Assembly: GCF_026262505.1 (NCBI RefSeq)
Contig: NC_067208.1
Span: 12,967,962-13,031,961 of the forward strand
From: Trichomonas vaginalis G3
Taxonomy: Eukaryota; Parabasalia; Trichomonadida; Trichomonadidae
Direction: 5' to 3'
DNA: 64,000 bases
The notes under the pieces were generated by a model, which saw only the letters and a list, made by a program, of their open reading frames with translations, searched no databases and was not told where the DNA came from. Shown here in pieces: positions 25,766-36,160 of the stretch (position 1 is the first letter of the stretch; every line of letters starts with the position of its first letter). A program made the translations under genes and the position numbers.

Positions 25766-26168
25766 GCCAGAAGCACAATATCTATGCAGCCTAGCTGCTA
25801 AGATAGCGTAGCTAGGCTGCGTAATTGTTGTGCTTCTGGCGATATTACTTATACGTTATTGCTCTCATAGACTACAGTACTACTCCCTGAACCCTTGAGG
25901 GTCGGGGATGTAAGTTCACTCGAAATGGGCAATGTTCATTACGAAATCTCTCATTCGATGAGAGACTTCGTAATGAGCATTGCCTTAAAGTACTCTTACT
26001 ACTCTTTCCTAGTTCCCAAAAGGCCTAGGATTCTGTAATTAATCGAATAGGACAGAGTTTTTCCGAAGTCTCTCATTTGATGAGAGGCTTCGGAAGAACT
26101 CTGTCCTAATGTAGTGTACTTATAGTCTCTGACAATTTATGTGTCGGCCAGAGAAATTCGTTCTCTGG
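25766..26168. repeat. Cluster of four large hairpins
   Basis: HP1 25766-25840 (outer 13-bp arms GCCAGAAGCACAA, inner 11-bp GCAGCCTAGCT). HP2 25928-25984 (27-bp arms, 3-nt loop TCG). HP3 26050-26106 (27-bp arms, 3-nt loop TTG). HP4 26148-26168 (8-bp CCAGAGAA). HP2 and HP3 each have two mismatches, all of G/A or C/T type, and share the apex CTCTCAT...ATGAGAG. Smaller stems lie between (ACCCTTGAGGGT). HP4 ends at the first base of the Kolobok terminus. Confidence 0.9.
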
Positions 26169-26270
26169 GGTATAGTCCACTAAAAATTTTTAAGTTTTGA
26201 CAATGAAAATAAGCTCTGTGACCATGTAAATATATATCTATGCAAAACGAGAGGTTATGCCATAATTTTT
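26168..26270 (+). repeat. Kolobok left terminal inverted repeat
   Basis: GGGTATAGTCCACTAAAAAT at the outer edge, then TATATATCTATGC and GAGAGGTTATGCCATAAT inside; it matches the complement of 29042-29140 with scattered substitutions and small gaps. Confidence 0.75.
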
Positions 26271-27485
26271 TTTAGTTATCAAATTTTCCTTTTTTTGAGA
26301 GAAGTCTCTCAATAATTTGAGAAGAATCTTTGATATAAAGAGATACACATTTGTAGAACGAAGTAAGTGTTTTCCAAACATTTTATATGTTCATCCTGTA
26401 TAACAATATAAAGCTGCATAGTGCCATCTTGTGCGTTTGCTATTTCATGTAATTTTCATTGAGATAATCCCTCTTCTCGGGTGATTTTAACAGTCAACTC
26501 AATTTTAAAATAAAGATTTCATCAAAATGATTTCGAAATTCGGATATTGATTATATAAATAGCACTGTTAACATATTTTGGATGAGTAAAAAATACCTTG
26601 TTTTGTATGCATTTAGTACACCTTTATTTTTGATTAAAATTATAAAATTTTTATTCCTTATATAATAAATAGTATATGTTACATAAACATGAAATTCAAT
26701 AGCATTCAATTTTGGATTTTTTAGATTTGGTAAATTTTAGAAGAAATAAAATCAGCAATCAAAATAAAGAAACTTTTTTTGTATCTTCTATGATTACCTT
26801 TTGGTACTAAATTTTGCATTAATAAGTAAATTATCTGTATTATTCTGTGAGCACAAGCCCTCAGTTATGCTGGTAGTGAATGATGAATCGTCATTTTGCG
26901 AAGAGAACGCGATTATTAAGGTAATTTTGAGAATTGTCTTGAATTATTTAAAATTAAAGTTAATTGAATAGGTATGATAACTAGCCTTTGCTAAATTTGT
27001 ATAATTTGACCTTATTCTAGTTGGATCTGAGAATATTTTGCTGAAATAATAAATTATATCGCCGATTTATGAAAATTTCTCTGATGGGACCGACTCGCTG
27101 AAACGTATTAGTGTTAATGGTAACTTGTCTGAATTTTCAAATTTTTTTCGAAATCCAAAAAATCACAAACAAAAGCATCAAAATTAGATTTGCATTTAAG
27201 GTTTTCATTTTTTTTGGAAAATAAAAATATTTTTTCCCCAATAAAGTTTATTTTTACTTTTGAGAGGAATAGAAACGTTATTTTGGAATTTTGAAACAAC
27301 AGAAATGTTCCATTTTTAATGTAGATTCTAAAATGGGGTCAAATTTTTGATTGAACCGTTATCCATTGAAAAACCTCGATTTTAAAATGTTATTCCAAAA
27401 TATTCATCTAATGATATAGTATATATTTATTAATTATTACTTTTTATTCAATTTTCACTTTTGGCGGGATTTCATTTTTTTTTGT

Positions 27486-28777
27486 ATGGGCCATATTGTT
27501 CACCCAAAACGGAAAACAAAGGCAATGCATAACATTTTTCTCCACGAACGTCGTCGACTCTCAGCGCGACAGATGCTTGGTGCTTGCATAATGACCGGAA
27601 TGCCATATACAAAAGGTGCTCGCTTTCTTTCTCTTTGTGGAACTAAGCCCCCTGTGAAGAGTGGTGTCATGAGACAACAGAGATTTTGTGACGATAAGAT
27701 TAGAAGACTTAAAAGTATTTCCCTAATGCTGTCGAGAAAGTCCTTCAGTGGTTACTTATCCATTGATGCAAGATGGACGCACAGGCGAAACTCGCCAAGT
27801 TGTACAGTAACTGCGCTCGATGCTGTCACAAAAAGAGTTCTTGCATGCGTGAACATCAACCATATTGGTGGAAACAGACAGCATGCTCAGTATTCCGGAG
27901 CTTCCAACAATATGGAAAGTGCTGGAACTCGAATCATCTTGAAGCAATTAAAGAAATACAATATCTTGAAAGATGTTAAAGAGATTATTAAAGACCGAGA
28001 TAACAAAAGTGTCTCTGTCTTTAAAGAATTTGGCGTCTCTCATCTTGAAAGATTCGATCCAGGTCATGTATCAAAAAATATCTCAAAAGATTTTACAAAG
28101 TTCTCAGCTTCTCATAAGACAGTTGAAGTTTTCAACGACAAGACTCAGAAGATTGAAAAAATAGAGACCTTTCTGGGGTCTGAATGCAAGCCTAAGTATG
28201 TGGCTTTGGTCATGTTTTGCCGAAGAAAAATATTGACAAACGTACGAAAATGTGGGAGAATTGTGTCTACCATTACGTAGGCAATCATTCTTTTTGCGAA
28301 CCGCACAATTACAAATGCTTTGAATGGCAAAAAGGTGTCAATTCGATCCAACTTCAATTCATGCTCTATGACTGGGTTCACAAATGGACACCCATAGTTT
28401 CCAAAGTTTCTTCCATTGGATCTACCTGCATGAATGAAGCGTTTAACTCCAAAATTGCATGCTATTTGGACAAATCAAGAGCCTGGAAGAACATTAACAT
28501 TAGAGTTAACGTTGCAATCTTAGAATGGAATGATCCAGAGCATTTTCTCGGAGATATACAAAAAGCATTACATCTTCCCCCACTTCCAGAAGATTGTGTC
28601 AAATCATTTGAAGAGAATTGTTACTCCAAAATGATATTGAAACAAAAAACTGTTACAAAAGGTTCTAAAAAACAGAACAAATACAAAAAATCCATTCAGA
28701 GTGTACCAGGAGGAGATTATCAAGTTTTCAAGTCCGAATGGGAATCAGAAGACGAAGACATTGATGACTTTGATTAA
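27486..28777 (+). pseudogene. Kolobok transposase, one frameshift
   Basis: Starts MGHIVHPKRKTKAMHNIFL. The first open part (27486-28280) carries the DDE core start: SIDARW with D94, the conserved NNMESAGT around residue 142, IIKDRDNKS with the second Asp near 170-172, and RFDPGHVSKNI, all in the order seen in Kolobok/Mutator-type transposases. The second part (28217-28777) in another frame has the zinc-binding-like CVYHYVGNHSFC and SIGSTCMNEAFNSKIACYL with the third acidic residue, then an acidic tail. The frame changes once at about 28200-28217, so this copy is inactive as read, unless that is a sequencing error. The N-terminal DNA-binding part is short. Confidence 0.8.
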
Positions 28778-29041
28778 CGAAAATTACATTTTATTTATTG
28801 TTTTTGTTTTTAATTAAATTATTATTATGCTCATTTTCTTATTTTGATTTTTTTTAATGCATTTATCCAATAATTATGCTATGATATTTTTATGCCTTAT
28901 TTCATTTCTCTTATATTTGATAATCTGGTAAAATATAGTTCAGACTATAATCATTTTAGATTATTGATATATTTATATAGGTTAGAATAAAATTAGTTTC
29001 ATTTTCTACTTTTATTTTGAATTAATAATTTATAATATCAA

Positions 29042-29140
29042 ATATTATGGCGTAACCTCTCCTTTAAAATATAGATATATATAGGCCTATAGAGTTTATT
29101 GGCACTCTCAAAACTCTAGAATTTTGAGTTTACTATACCC
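29042..29140 (+). repeat. Kolobok right terminal inverted repeat
   Basis: ATTATGGCGTAACCTCTCCT inside and GTTTACTATACCC at the outer edge; TTAA follows at 29141. Confidence 0.75.
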
Positions 29141-29732
29141 TTAAAATCAAATTATTTGAACAGATATTTGAATGGAATACTGAATTTATGCATTTTCCAT
29201 TCGTTGTCGACAAGTACTCTACGGAAGTGGAACGACATTTATAAGAAATATAATTTTGATGCAAAGAATTATAACAATTATATCCTGCATGAGGACATGC
29301 TCCATTTCCATTCGTTACAATATGAGAGAAATTTATATCAGAGAAAAGCACATTACCAAAATTATGCATATAAAAACAATCTCCGCCAACTTGGCAATCA
29401 GAGAAAGAAGTCATATTTGTCTGCATTGGGACATCACTTATCGATTGTGTAAACGAAACTGCAATGCTGCGTTTTGGTCCGAAACATTTATTCGAAAATA
29501 TTTTTTGACAAAAAATCGACTTTCCAATATGAAAAAACAAAGGACAGCCAAAATCTCTGTCATTATAAAATACATATCCAAGTGCAGTACATTCTTGGAA
29601 TAAAACTGATTCAATGTATAAGATGCTCTCAGACAAGCTCAGACACACACATCCAGCAAGTTGAGTTTTATACTTAATGAATTTACAACTTTTAACTTGA
29701 AATTTTTGGGCATCAATCCTATCTAAAATCAT
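29141..29732 (-). pseudogene. Host Cys-rich surface-type gene, truncated by the Kolobok element
   Basis: Start MILDRIDAQKFQVKSCKFIKY. Repetitive pattern of short strands with Cys, Asn and Ser (SILYIESVLFQECTALGYV, CFYMHNFGNVLFSDINFS, CINSVFHSNICSNN) typical of parallel beta-helix surface proteins that T. vaginalis has in large numbers; the exact family is uncertain. It is about 75% identical to the tandem copy at 29991-30860 until the TTAA at 29141, where the Kolobok end begins and similarity stops. The missing 3' part is not found beyond the other transposon end. The frame is open up to the junction. Confidence 0.6.
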
Positions 29733-29990
29733 TTTAAGTTTGGACTTTCATAACAATAAATGTCACTTTTTGGAATTTATTAATTTACTTCATCTTAATG
29801 ATTTATGAAGTAGTTATCACAAAATTTATGGAAGAAATTAAAAATCCAGATTGTGAACCCATAATTATATGAATTATAGTAGTTTCAAATCCAGGGTCCA
29901 CATCTTCTGAAAAATTATGAGCAAAGTTTCCAATTTTGGAGATTAAGCGAATATCATTAGATTTTCAAATTTTTAGCAATATTTCGATAA

Positions 29991-30860
29991 TTATTGCATA
30001 TCAATTAAAATAAAAATTAAAAATGGATTATAAATTAGATTTAGACTAATTAAGTTAGAACATTTAGCTCTGATCTTGAATATTTCATTAGGAATATAGA
30101 AATTAAACAAAGTTAATGGATCATCACTAATAATATTACAATTTTTATAAGATGCTGCTTGAACTATTTGATCATAAAAACAATCTTTAAGATAAACAGT
30201 TCCTTCTACATTATAATGAGAATTATTATAAAAATAAGAATTACTAATAGAAATAGATCCAACATAAGTATTTATCAAACTAGTTGAACACTCATTTGAA
30301 TGAAAAATCGAATTTTTACATTTTCCTGTGGCAGTTGTCAAATATGCAACCGTAGTTGCGCGACATTTATAAGAAATATAATTTTGATGCAATGAATTAT
30401 AGCATATAAATCCGGCATGAGGGCATGCACCGCCTGTTTTGGCTTCAACATAAGAGAAATTGATTTCAAAGAAAAGAACATTCCCAAGATTATGCATATA
30501 AAAACAATCTTCATCAACTTGGCAATCAGAGAAAGAAGTCATATTTGTCTGCATAGGGACATCACTTTTTGATTACGTAATCGATACTGCAATTCCACGT
30601 TTTGGTCCAAAACATTTACACGAAAATATTTTTTGACAAAAAATCGACTTTCCAATATGAAAGTACAAAGGACAACCATATGAATAACTACTATAATTAA
30701 TGCATCCAATGGCAGAACTTTCCTGAAATAAAACAGAATCGAAGAATAATATACTCTCAGATAAGTTGAGATAAATACACCCAGAGAAGTAGGTGATGTA
30801 TTTAATGAATTTACAGTTTTTAACTTGATATTTTTGTGCATCAATTTGATTTAATATCAT
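29991..30860 (-). pseudogene. Tandem copy of the Cys-rich surface-type gene, one in-frame stop
   Basis: Start MILNQIDAQKYQVKNCKFIKY (30860), followed by the same beta-helix-like pattern (CFYMHNLGNVLFFEINFS, CKNSIFHSNECSTSLINTYVG, GTVYLKDCFYDQIVQAAS). A TAA at 30573-30575 stands where the paralogue has CAA (Gln), so one substitution interrupts an otherwise open 290-codon frame. The C-terminus ends without a transmembrane helix or cytoplasmic tail, so this is probably only the front part of a longer original gene. The upstream leader resembles that of the neighbour (GTGACA...ATGAAAGT). Confidence 0.55.
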
Positions 30861-31060
30861 GCTAGAATCCAACTTTCATCTTCATAAAATTGTCACTTTT
30901 TGTCAAATCTTTTTTTTGAAGAAATTTGCATATGATATATAAAACACATGAGTATATCATACCGAAATGCATCGGCAAACCCAAATTTTAGCTAAAAGTG
31001 ACAGGGAAAAAAAACGTTTAGTATTAAAAAAAAGACCGATGAGAGCTTCGTTCGAAATAT

Positions 31061-31122
31061 AGAGGGAACTGAGAATGCGCAACCATTCTCAGGGAATATT
31101 GGATGCTATTCCCGTTCCCTCT
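31061..31122. repeat. Perfect three-way-junction palindrome (62 bp)
   Basis: Outer stem AGAGGGAAC (31061-31069) with GTTCCCTCT (31114-31122). Inside are two adjacent hairpins: TGAGAATG/CATTCTCA (31070-31091, loop CGCAAC) and GGGAAT/ATTCCC (31092-31113, loop of 10). Every base is either in a perfect stem or in one of the two loops; none is unpaired at the junction. Confidence 0.95.
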
Positions 31123-31163
31123 GTATGGAAAATTGAGGTTTTCAAAGGGAGTTAAAATAATAT

Positions 31164-31519
31164 CAAATTTATACTAATTTACTTCAAAATACAAAAGTAT
31201 TTGACGGCTAAAATTAGTTACTTTAGCAAGCTTATCAATACCCTTTTACGATTATTGCTACTTTTTCGAAATAAAAGTAAAAACAAATTTATACTAATTT
31301 ACTTCAAAATACAAAAGTATTTGACAGCTAAAATTAGTTACTTTAGCAAGCCTATCAATACCCTTTTACGATTATTGTTACTTTTTCGAAATAAAAGTAA
31401 AAACAAATTTATACTAATTTACTTCAAAATACAAAAGTATTTGACAGCTAAAATTAGTTACTTTAGCAAGCCTATCAATACCCTTTTACGATTATTGCTA
31501 CTTTTTCGAAATAAAATAA
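31164..31519. repeat. 120-bp tandem repeat, three units
   Basis: Units start CAAATTTATACTAATTTACT at 31164, 31284 and 31404 and are nearly identical (a few substitutions). 120 bp is a multiple of three, so the region reads as a 40-residue repeat frame, but composition suggests it is not a gene. Confidence 0.95.
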
Positions 31520-31617
31520 ATTTATTATCAAAAACCTTTTTTTTCTTAGTAAAAATAAACGAAATTTTTTACCTTATGAACTTTTGATGGAAATATGCAA
31601 ATTTAAAATAATAAAGA

Positions 31618-31745
31618 AAGCCGCGAGCGAAGCGATCGGCTTAGTTCGAAGATTTTGATTCAAATCTTTGCTGATCTGTAATTCGCGGAAGCCGCGAGCG
31701 AATCGAGCGGCTTAGGTCTAAAATTTTGATTCAAATCTTTGCTTA
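31618..31745. repeat. Two direct repeats with GC-rich hairpins
   Basis: AAGCCGCGAGCGAAGCGATC and AAGCCGCGAGCGAATCGAGC, each followed by GGCTTAG and then GATTTTGATTCAAATCTTTG. Each GC part can fold (AAGCC...GGCTT), and ATTTTGATTCAAAT is a further palindrome. GC-rich islands in otherwise AT-rich DNA. Confidence 0.85.
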
Positions 31746-32047
31746 TATTCCTTAAATTCTTTATGAAACTCGCAACAGTTCCATAAAAAATTTTAAATTC
31801 TAAACTGTCGAAATGACCGATCGGTAATCACACCCTTCACGAGTGTGTCACTTTTTACAAGCGTGTCACTTTTAGCTAAAATTACCCCTACTCGAAATGC
31901 ATCACTAGCAAAAGTGACATTTGGCGCCAATTTTAAATTAGTGGATTTTGTGTTTATTATTTAAAAAATATAATTGATAAAATATAATTAACATTAATAG
32001 AATAATATGGATAAGATTTGATAAAAAACAATCATAAATTTTTTTTG

Positions 32048-32378
32048 GGCGCCATATAGAGAACTATAGTCTGCGAGGTACTGATTCTATCCATGTACCT
32101 CGCAGACCATAGTTCTCAGCCAAAATGGCTGAAAATTGCTCACAATTGTTGAAATTGTGAGCAATTTTTAGCCGTTTTGGCTAAGAATTGGAGGGTGTGA
32201 GTACTATAGCATGTAATAGTATCTCACACCCTCCAATTCTTCCTATGGCGCCGAAAAATTTTTGGTGAAATGCGACGACATTTCACCAAAAATTTTTCGG
32301 CGCCATATAGAGAACTATAGTCTGCGAGGTACTGATTCTATCCATGTACCTCGCAGACCATAGTTCTCAGCCAAAATG
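32048..32378. repeat. Cloverleaf palindrome plus hairpin and partial second copy
   Basis: Outer stem GGCGCCATA (32048-32056) pairs with TATGGCGCC (32244-32252). Inside are three abutting hairpins: 23-bp arms 32059-32081/32095-32117; 30-bp arms 32118-32147/32153-32182; and about 25-bp arms 32183-32207/32216-32241 with a one-base bulge. Almost nothing is unpaired at the junction. The right half of the stem is also the start of a perfect 26-bp hairpin (32247-32272/32279-32304). Then 32299-32378 repeats 32048-32127 exactly and stops. 32379-32484 is plain AT-rich flank. Confidence 0.95.
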
Positions 32379-32484
32379 CCTCTAAAATTTTATACCTATA
32401 AACTCAAACTTCAATATATTCAATTTTATTTTTATAATTAATTTAAATATATCCATATAATTCTAATGTTTTCTAGGTCAGGTA

Positions 32485-32520
32485 AGTGGGGCTTCCAGGC
32501 ACTTCGTGCCCTCTAGCCCC
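32485..32520. repeat. Mav-2 left terminal repeat (36 bp)
   Basis: AGTGGGGCTTCCAGGCACTT...TAGCCCC, inverse of 22342-22377. The following 297 bp (32521-32817) hold no gene and end in TTTTTTACTTCACTTAAA before the first ATG, probably the promoter of the first structural gene. Confidence 0.8.
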
Positions 32521-32817
32521 TAAGAAATTTTGCCCAAGACCCAAGAGGAGGACCGAACCCCAGCCGACCAGCCGTTGACTTTTTTGTAGAGCACTCAAAA
32601 TAGTATAACTTTGTCCGGACAAGTAAGGGTCTATCGTCGCTACAGGAAAAGTTACAGGCGTTCCAAGGAAGTATACTTTGAGAAGCCTTTTCCCCTTATA
32701 GAATGAGATAGGACGGTTATTTTACAAAACTGACAACACTTTGACCGAGTAGTTTTTTGTGCTGAACAAAAGTGTCATATAAACATCCGTCAAAAACCGT
32801 TTTTTACTTCACTTAAA

Positions 32818-33619
32818 ATGCCACGTAAGCTACGTAAGAATATACGTAAGAGGAAGGGAGCATTGAAACATCCAATAGTAAAACTAACACCGCAACAACA
32901 GTTGCAACAACAAATGATGAATGACCCCACTATGTTGCAACAAATGTCAAGCAACCCTATGCTTTTAAACCGAGTTATTGGTGCACAGAGTGGAGGTTTA
33001 AGAGCGGCACTTTTAGCGAAAATGGCAGGCTATGGTGGAGCTGCAGACGGAACAGCTTATAACCCTCAAAGTCAAATGAATTTGAGTTCACTCAAAAATC
33101 AAATAACAGATGTCAAAAAGTCAAACATAGACATACAGAAACAAATAAGTGAAAACGAAAAGAAACTAGAATATGACAGACACACAAAGAAACTCAATGA
33201 GTTAAACGTAGAGAAAAAGAAGAAAGAAGAACAACTGAAAGAACTAAGTACAGAAGAATATGCGAAAAAAAGTGTCAGAAAAAGCAAGCAGAAGTAGCAA
33301 AAATGGAACAAGATGTTATAAATTTGAAAAACCATACTACTCAATATAAAGTACTGAAAGATGAAGAGATAAAAAAAAAGCCCTGAAGACATATATGGAT
33401 AGCGATGAGTATAAAAAAGAAGTTGAAGCAAATGTAAAGGCAGAAAAACTTTTACAGTTGCAAAACCAAACCGTACAGTATGAAAACTTAGCACAAGAAA
33501 GTAAAAATAACGACGCAGCCATGCAAAAGGCAATGAAAAGCGCAGAATATATAAAAGCTAATAATGACTGGTTAGATGCCCAAGCCAACGCTAAAGCAGC
33601 CCAACTTATAGGTCAATAA
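32818..33619 (+). pseudogene. Basic, Gln-rich coiled-coil protein, broken
   Basis: Start MPRKLRKNIRKRKGALKHP, a very basic N-terminus that would suit DNA or capsid-interior contact. A Gln/Met-rich part with NDPTMLQQMSSNPMLLNRV and a long Lys/Glu coiled coil (LNVEKKKKEEQLKELSTEE) follow. The pattern suggests a core or scaffold protein. No family assigned. About two breaks. First gene after the terminal repeat. Confidence 0.5.
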
Positions 33620-33663
33620 GGACAAAAATACAAGCGGATGAAGACAGTTCAAATGAAGCTTTA

Positions 33664-35037
33664 ATGAATGCTGACTTTAAGAATGCCTTCGAAGCTCTTC
33701 ATAGTAAGGTGAAACTAGTGAACGACTTCTCATCTGGAAAGAAACTGAAGTCTGAAGGTTTCGACAAAGAGTTAAGAGAAGTAGCACAAAATATGACGAA
33801 AATAACAGATGCAGCAACGAGACAGGCAGTTCAAAGTGCCTATGACGCCGTTAGAGCAACTGTTGTGGAAAGTCAAGAAAAAGAGTTACAACAGACCAAA
33901 ACAGACCTAGTAAATGCTTTCTTAAAAACGAAAAGTCAGGTAAGACATTATGCTGCAGATGGAACATATGTGCCAGCTGGTGGAACTTATATACCAGCTG
34001 GTGGAACTTATATACTAGCTAGTGGAACTTATATACCACCAAACCCTCCAAGAGAAGCACCTGCACCAGGACTACCTAAAACATTTACATCGTCACATGG
34101 ACACAGACACAGGCATGCACAACAACAACAACCAACACAACAACCAACAGTTCAAAACCCTGCACAACAACCAACAGTTCAAAACCCTGCACAACAACCA
34201 GCACAAACAGAGCAAGGACATAAAAGAAGTAGAGAACAAGGAAACCAAGAATTCTTAAAAATGCTTAAGGAAGATTATGGTTACCCAGATACTCTTGACT
34301 TTAGTGACAGATATAAAGAAGCTATTAGAAAGTTCAAGGAAGGAAATACTGACCCGAACCTATTTAGCTTTATGGTTCAGCACCAAATGGGATATAATTT
34401 CAAACCTGGAAAATACAAGCTCGCTAAGGGATATGATTTAATAGCATATCATCCAAATGACATGAATGAATTTACTCCGAGATATTTGATGTCAGAGATA
34501 AATGATAATTCAACTCTCATCATGAAACGCGTAAAAAATAGAGACGGAACGAAAGAAGAAAGGCTTATGAATGCGGATGACTTAAATAGGGAACTTGTTA
34601 AAAACGGTCTCGGAATATATGAAATGCCAGCAGATGAGGTACAAGAAACTCCACAGGAAGAAGTTCAGATACAACCAGACATGGAAGATAGTTCAGCAAC
34701 AACAGCTAGAAGAGCCTGAAGGAAACGAACAAATCCCTCCTTTGGAAACTAACTTCACAGAACTAGATGAAGATTTGGAACAGCCGAAAAATCTTGACCT
34801 TCAACAAGTGTATGCGGAGAATATGGAATCTTTCCAAGAGTCTAAGAAAAATTCGGCTGACATAGTAGAAGAATATCGAAAAATGTTCGCCGACATACAA
34901 AAGACTCCAACATCAGATGAAAATATTCAGCATAGAATGGAAGTACTGAAAATAATGTACGCAAAATACAATAACCCTTTTTACTTACGACCATATAACG
35001 TTCAATCTTTGGCTGAACTCGGTGAAATAAAAGGTTA
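33664..35037 (+). pseudogene. Structural-type protein with Gly-Thr-Tyr and Pro/Gln repeats, broken
   Basis: Open frame of 351 codons from MNADFKNAFEALHSKVKLV, plus a coding-like continuation to 35037. Seen: an N-terminal helical bundle; four GGTYIPA-type repeats; a His-rich patch (SSHGHRHRH); Pro-Gln-Asn repeats (QQPTVQNPA twice); then a globular part (LKMLKEDYGYPDTLDFSDRY, MGYNFKPGKYKLAKGYDLIAY). Low-complexity expansions have counterparts in many virion assembly proteins. No family recognised. About one break. Confidence 0.45.
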
Positions 35038-35059
35038 AATTTCAACAAAACATATAGAA

Positions 35060-36070
35060 ATGAAACATTGTTTAAAGTTCATTCAGAACCTAACCAATGT
35101 GGAAAACAAACCTACTTTTGTTTCTGCAGACTATGGAACTACAATGAGATGGGGTCATAAAGCTAATCCGGATAGGTGGTTCATAAACTTACAACCACAA
35201 TTCCAAGAAGTTGTAGACGCAATGGAAGTGAATGGTGAACCAGATATAGCTGGTATTTTCCAGCGCGGCTTTAATGCCATTGAAAGATATGAAAGATGCA
35301 GATATTTTGACCAGTATGAAATGAACATGGCTGATGGAAATATAAACCCTGACGTTCTAAAACATTTATCTCAAAGAACTACACAGAACCATAGAGATGT
35401 ATATTTGGTGAAGAGTTTAGAAAGAGTTAGGGAGAGAGAAGGAAGAGAACCTAATTGTACATGACCTTGCAAACGAAAAGTTTGCAAAATGTCATAAAAA
35501 CTTACTTTGCAGACAATGAACCGAGAAGGGATGAATATTTAAGAAAACTCAAATGGACAGTACCAAATGAAATGTTAGTATTGAAAAACATGTTCCTTGA
35601 CAAAATAAAACCAACTACAGAAATAAATGACGCAAGACCTGAAACATTGGGTAAAAGCTTTCCCATTCACAAAAGATATTATTGGTAACATGGAAAGAAA
35701 ACCAGAATGGCTACAAAAACATATATTTGGAAACGAGCTTATTCCATATGGACAAGCTCTGTTTGAAGAGCTTGAACCGGAAACTCAGGAAAGAGTCATG
35801 CAAACAATAAGCGACGACTCAAATACAAACTATGACAAACTCTTTCTAGGATATAGGTTACCTGAGATGGGCGACCAGAGCCCAAAGGCAAAAAGGACAT
35901 GGGAAATTTACAACATACTAGGTGAACATGAGGCAAAGATGCAACAACTTGAAGCAGAGGGCAAGTTTACCAAGCGACACCAAAGAAAAGAGAGAGTAGA
36001 ACAAAGTGAAAGTAGTGAAGAAGTAACTTCATCTAGTGAAAGTAGTGCAATGAAGGAAAAAGAAGATTAA
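35060..36070 (+). pseudogene. Hypothetical structural gene with acidic Ser tail, broken
   Basis: Start MKHCLKFIQNLTNVENKPTF. Globular segments GTTMRWGHKANPDRWFINLQP, IFQRGFNAIERYERCRYFDQYE and KLFLGYRLPEMGDQSPKAKRTW. It ends in a coiled coil and a Ser/Glu tail (VEQSESSEEVTSSSESS). Position just before the capsid gene suggests a virion role. A few breaks. No family recognised. Confidence 0.45.
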
Positions 36071-36160
36071 AAACTCAGTCAGGAAGAAAGTAAAGCTTGG
36101 TACGAGTGGGTTCTATTATGACACATAAATCCAACTATTCTATATTTTTACCCATATGAA

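Larger units (their letters stand above)
26168..29140 (+). mobile_element. Kolobok-type DNA transposon (2.97 kb)
   Basis: Ends read GGGTATAGT at 26168 and ACTATACCC at 29140, fitting the Kolobok RGG...CCY termini. The right end is followed directly by TTAA (29141-29144), the Kolobok target. Terminal inverted repeats of about 100 bp are about 75% alike. The left flank lacks TTAA, so the left junction was rearranged or the target duplication decayed. The transposase gene lies inside. AT-rich non-coding DNA fills 26270-27485 and 28778-29040 with no second gene. Confidence 0.8.

Noticed and set aside
25543-25794. 83-codon plus-strand frame
   Set aside because: No domain, and the end lies inside a hairpin arm.
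31201-31587. 128-codon frame of 40-residue repeats
   Set aside because: Produced by the 120-bp tandem repeat; AT-driven composition and no leader.
32048-32252. tRNA or other classical structured RNA gene
   Set aside because: The arms (23-30 bp) and the 205-bp size do not match tRNA, 5S or snRNA folds, and no promoter boxes are recognisable.
33099-33588. Minus-strand frames of 83-144 codons
   Set aside because: Phe/Ser/Tyr-rich antisense shadows of the Lys/Glu/Gln-rich coiled-coil genes on the plus strand.
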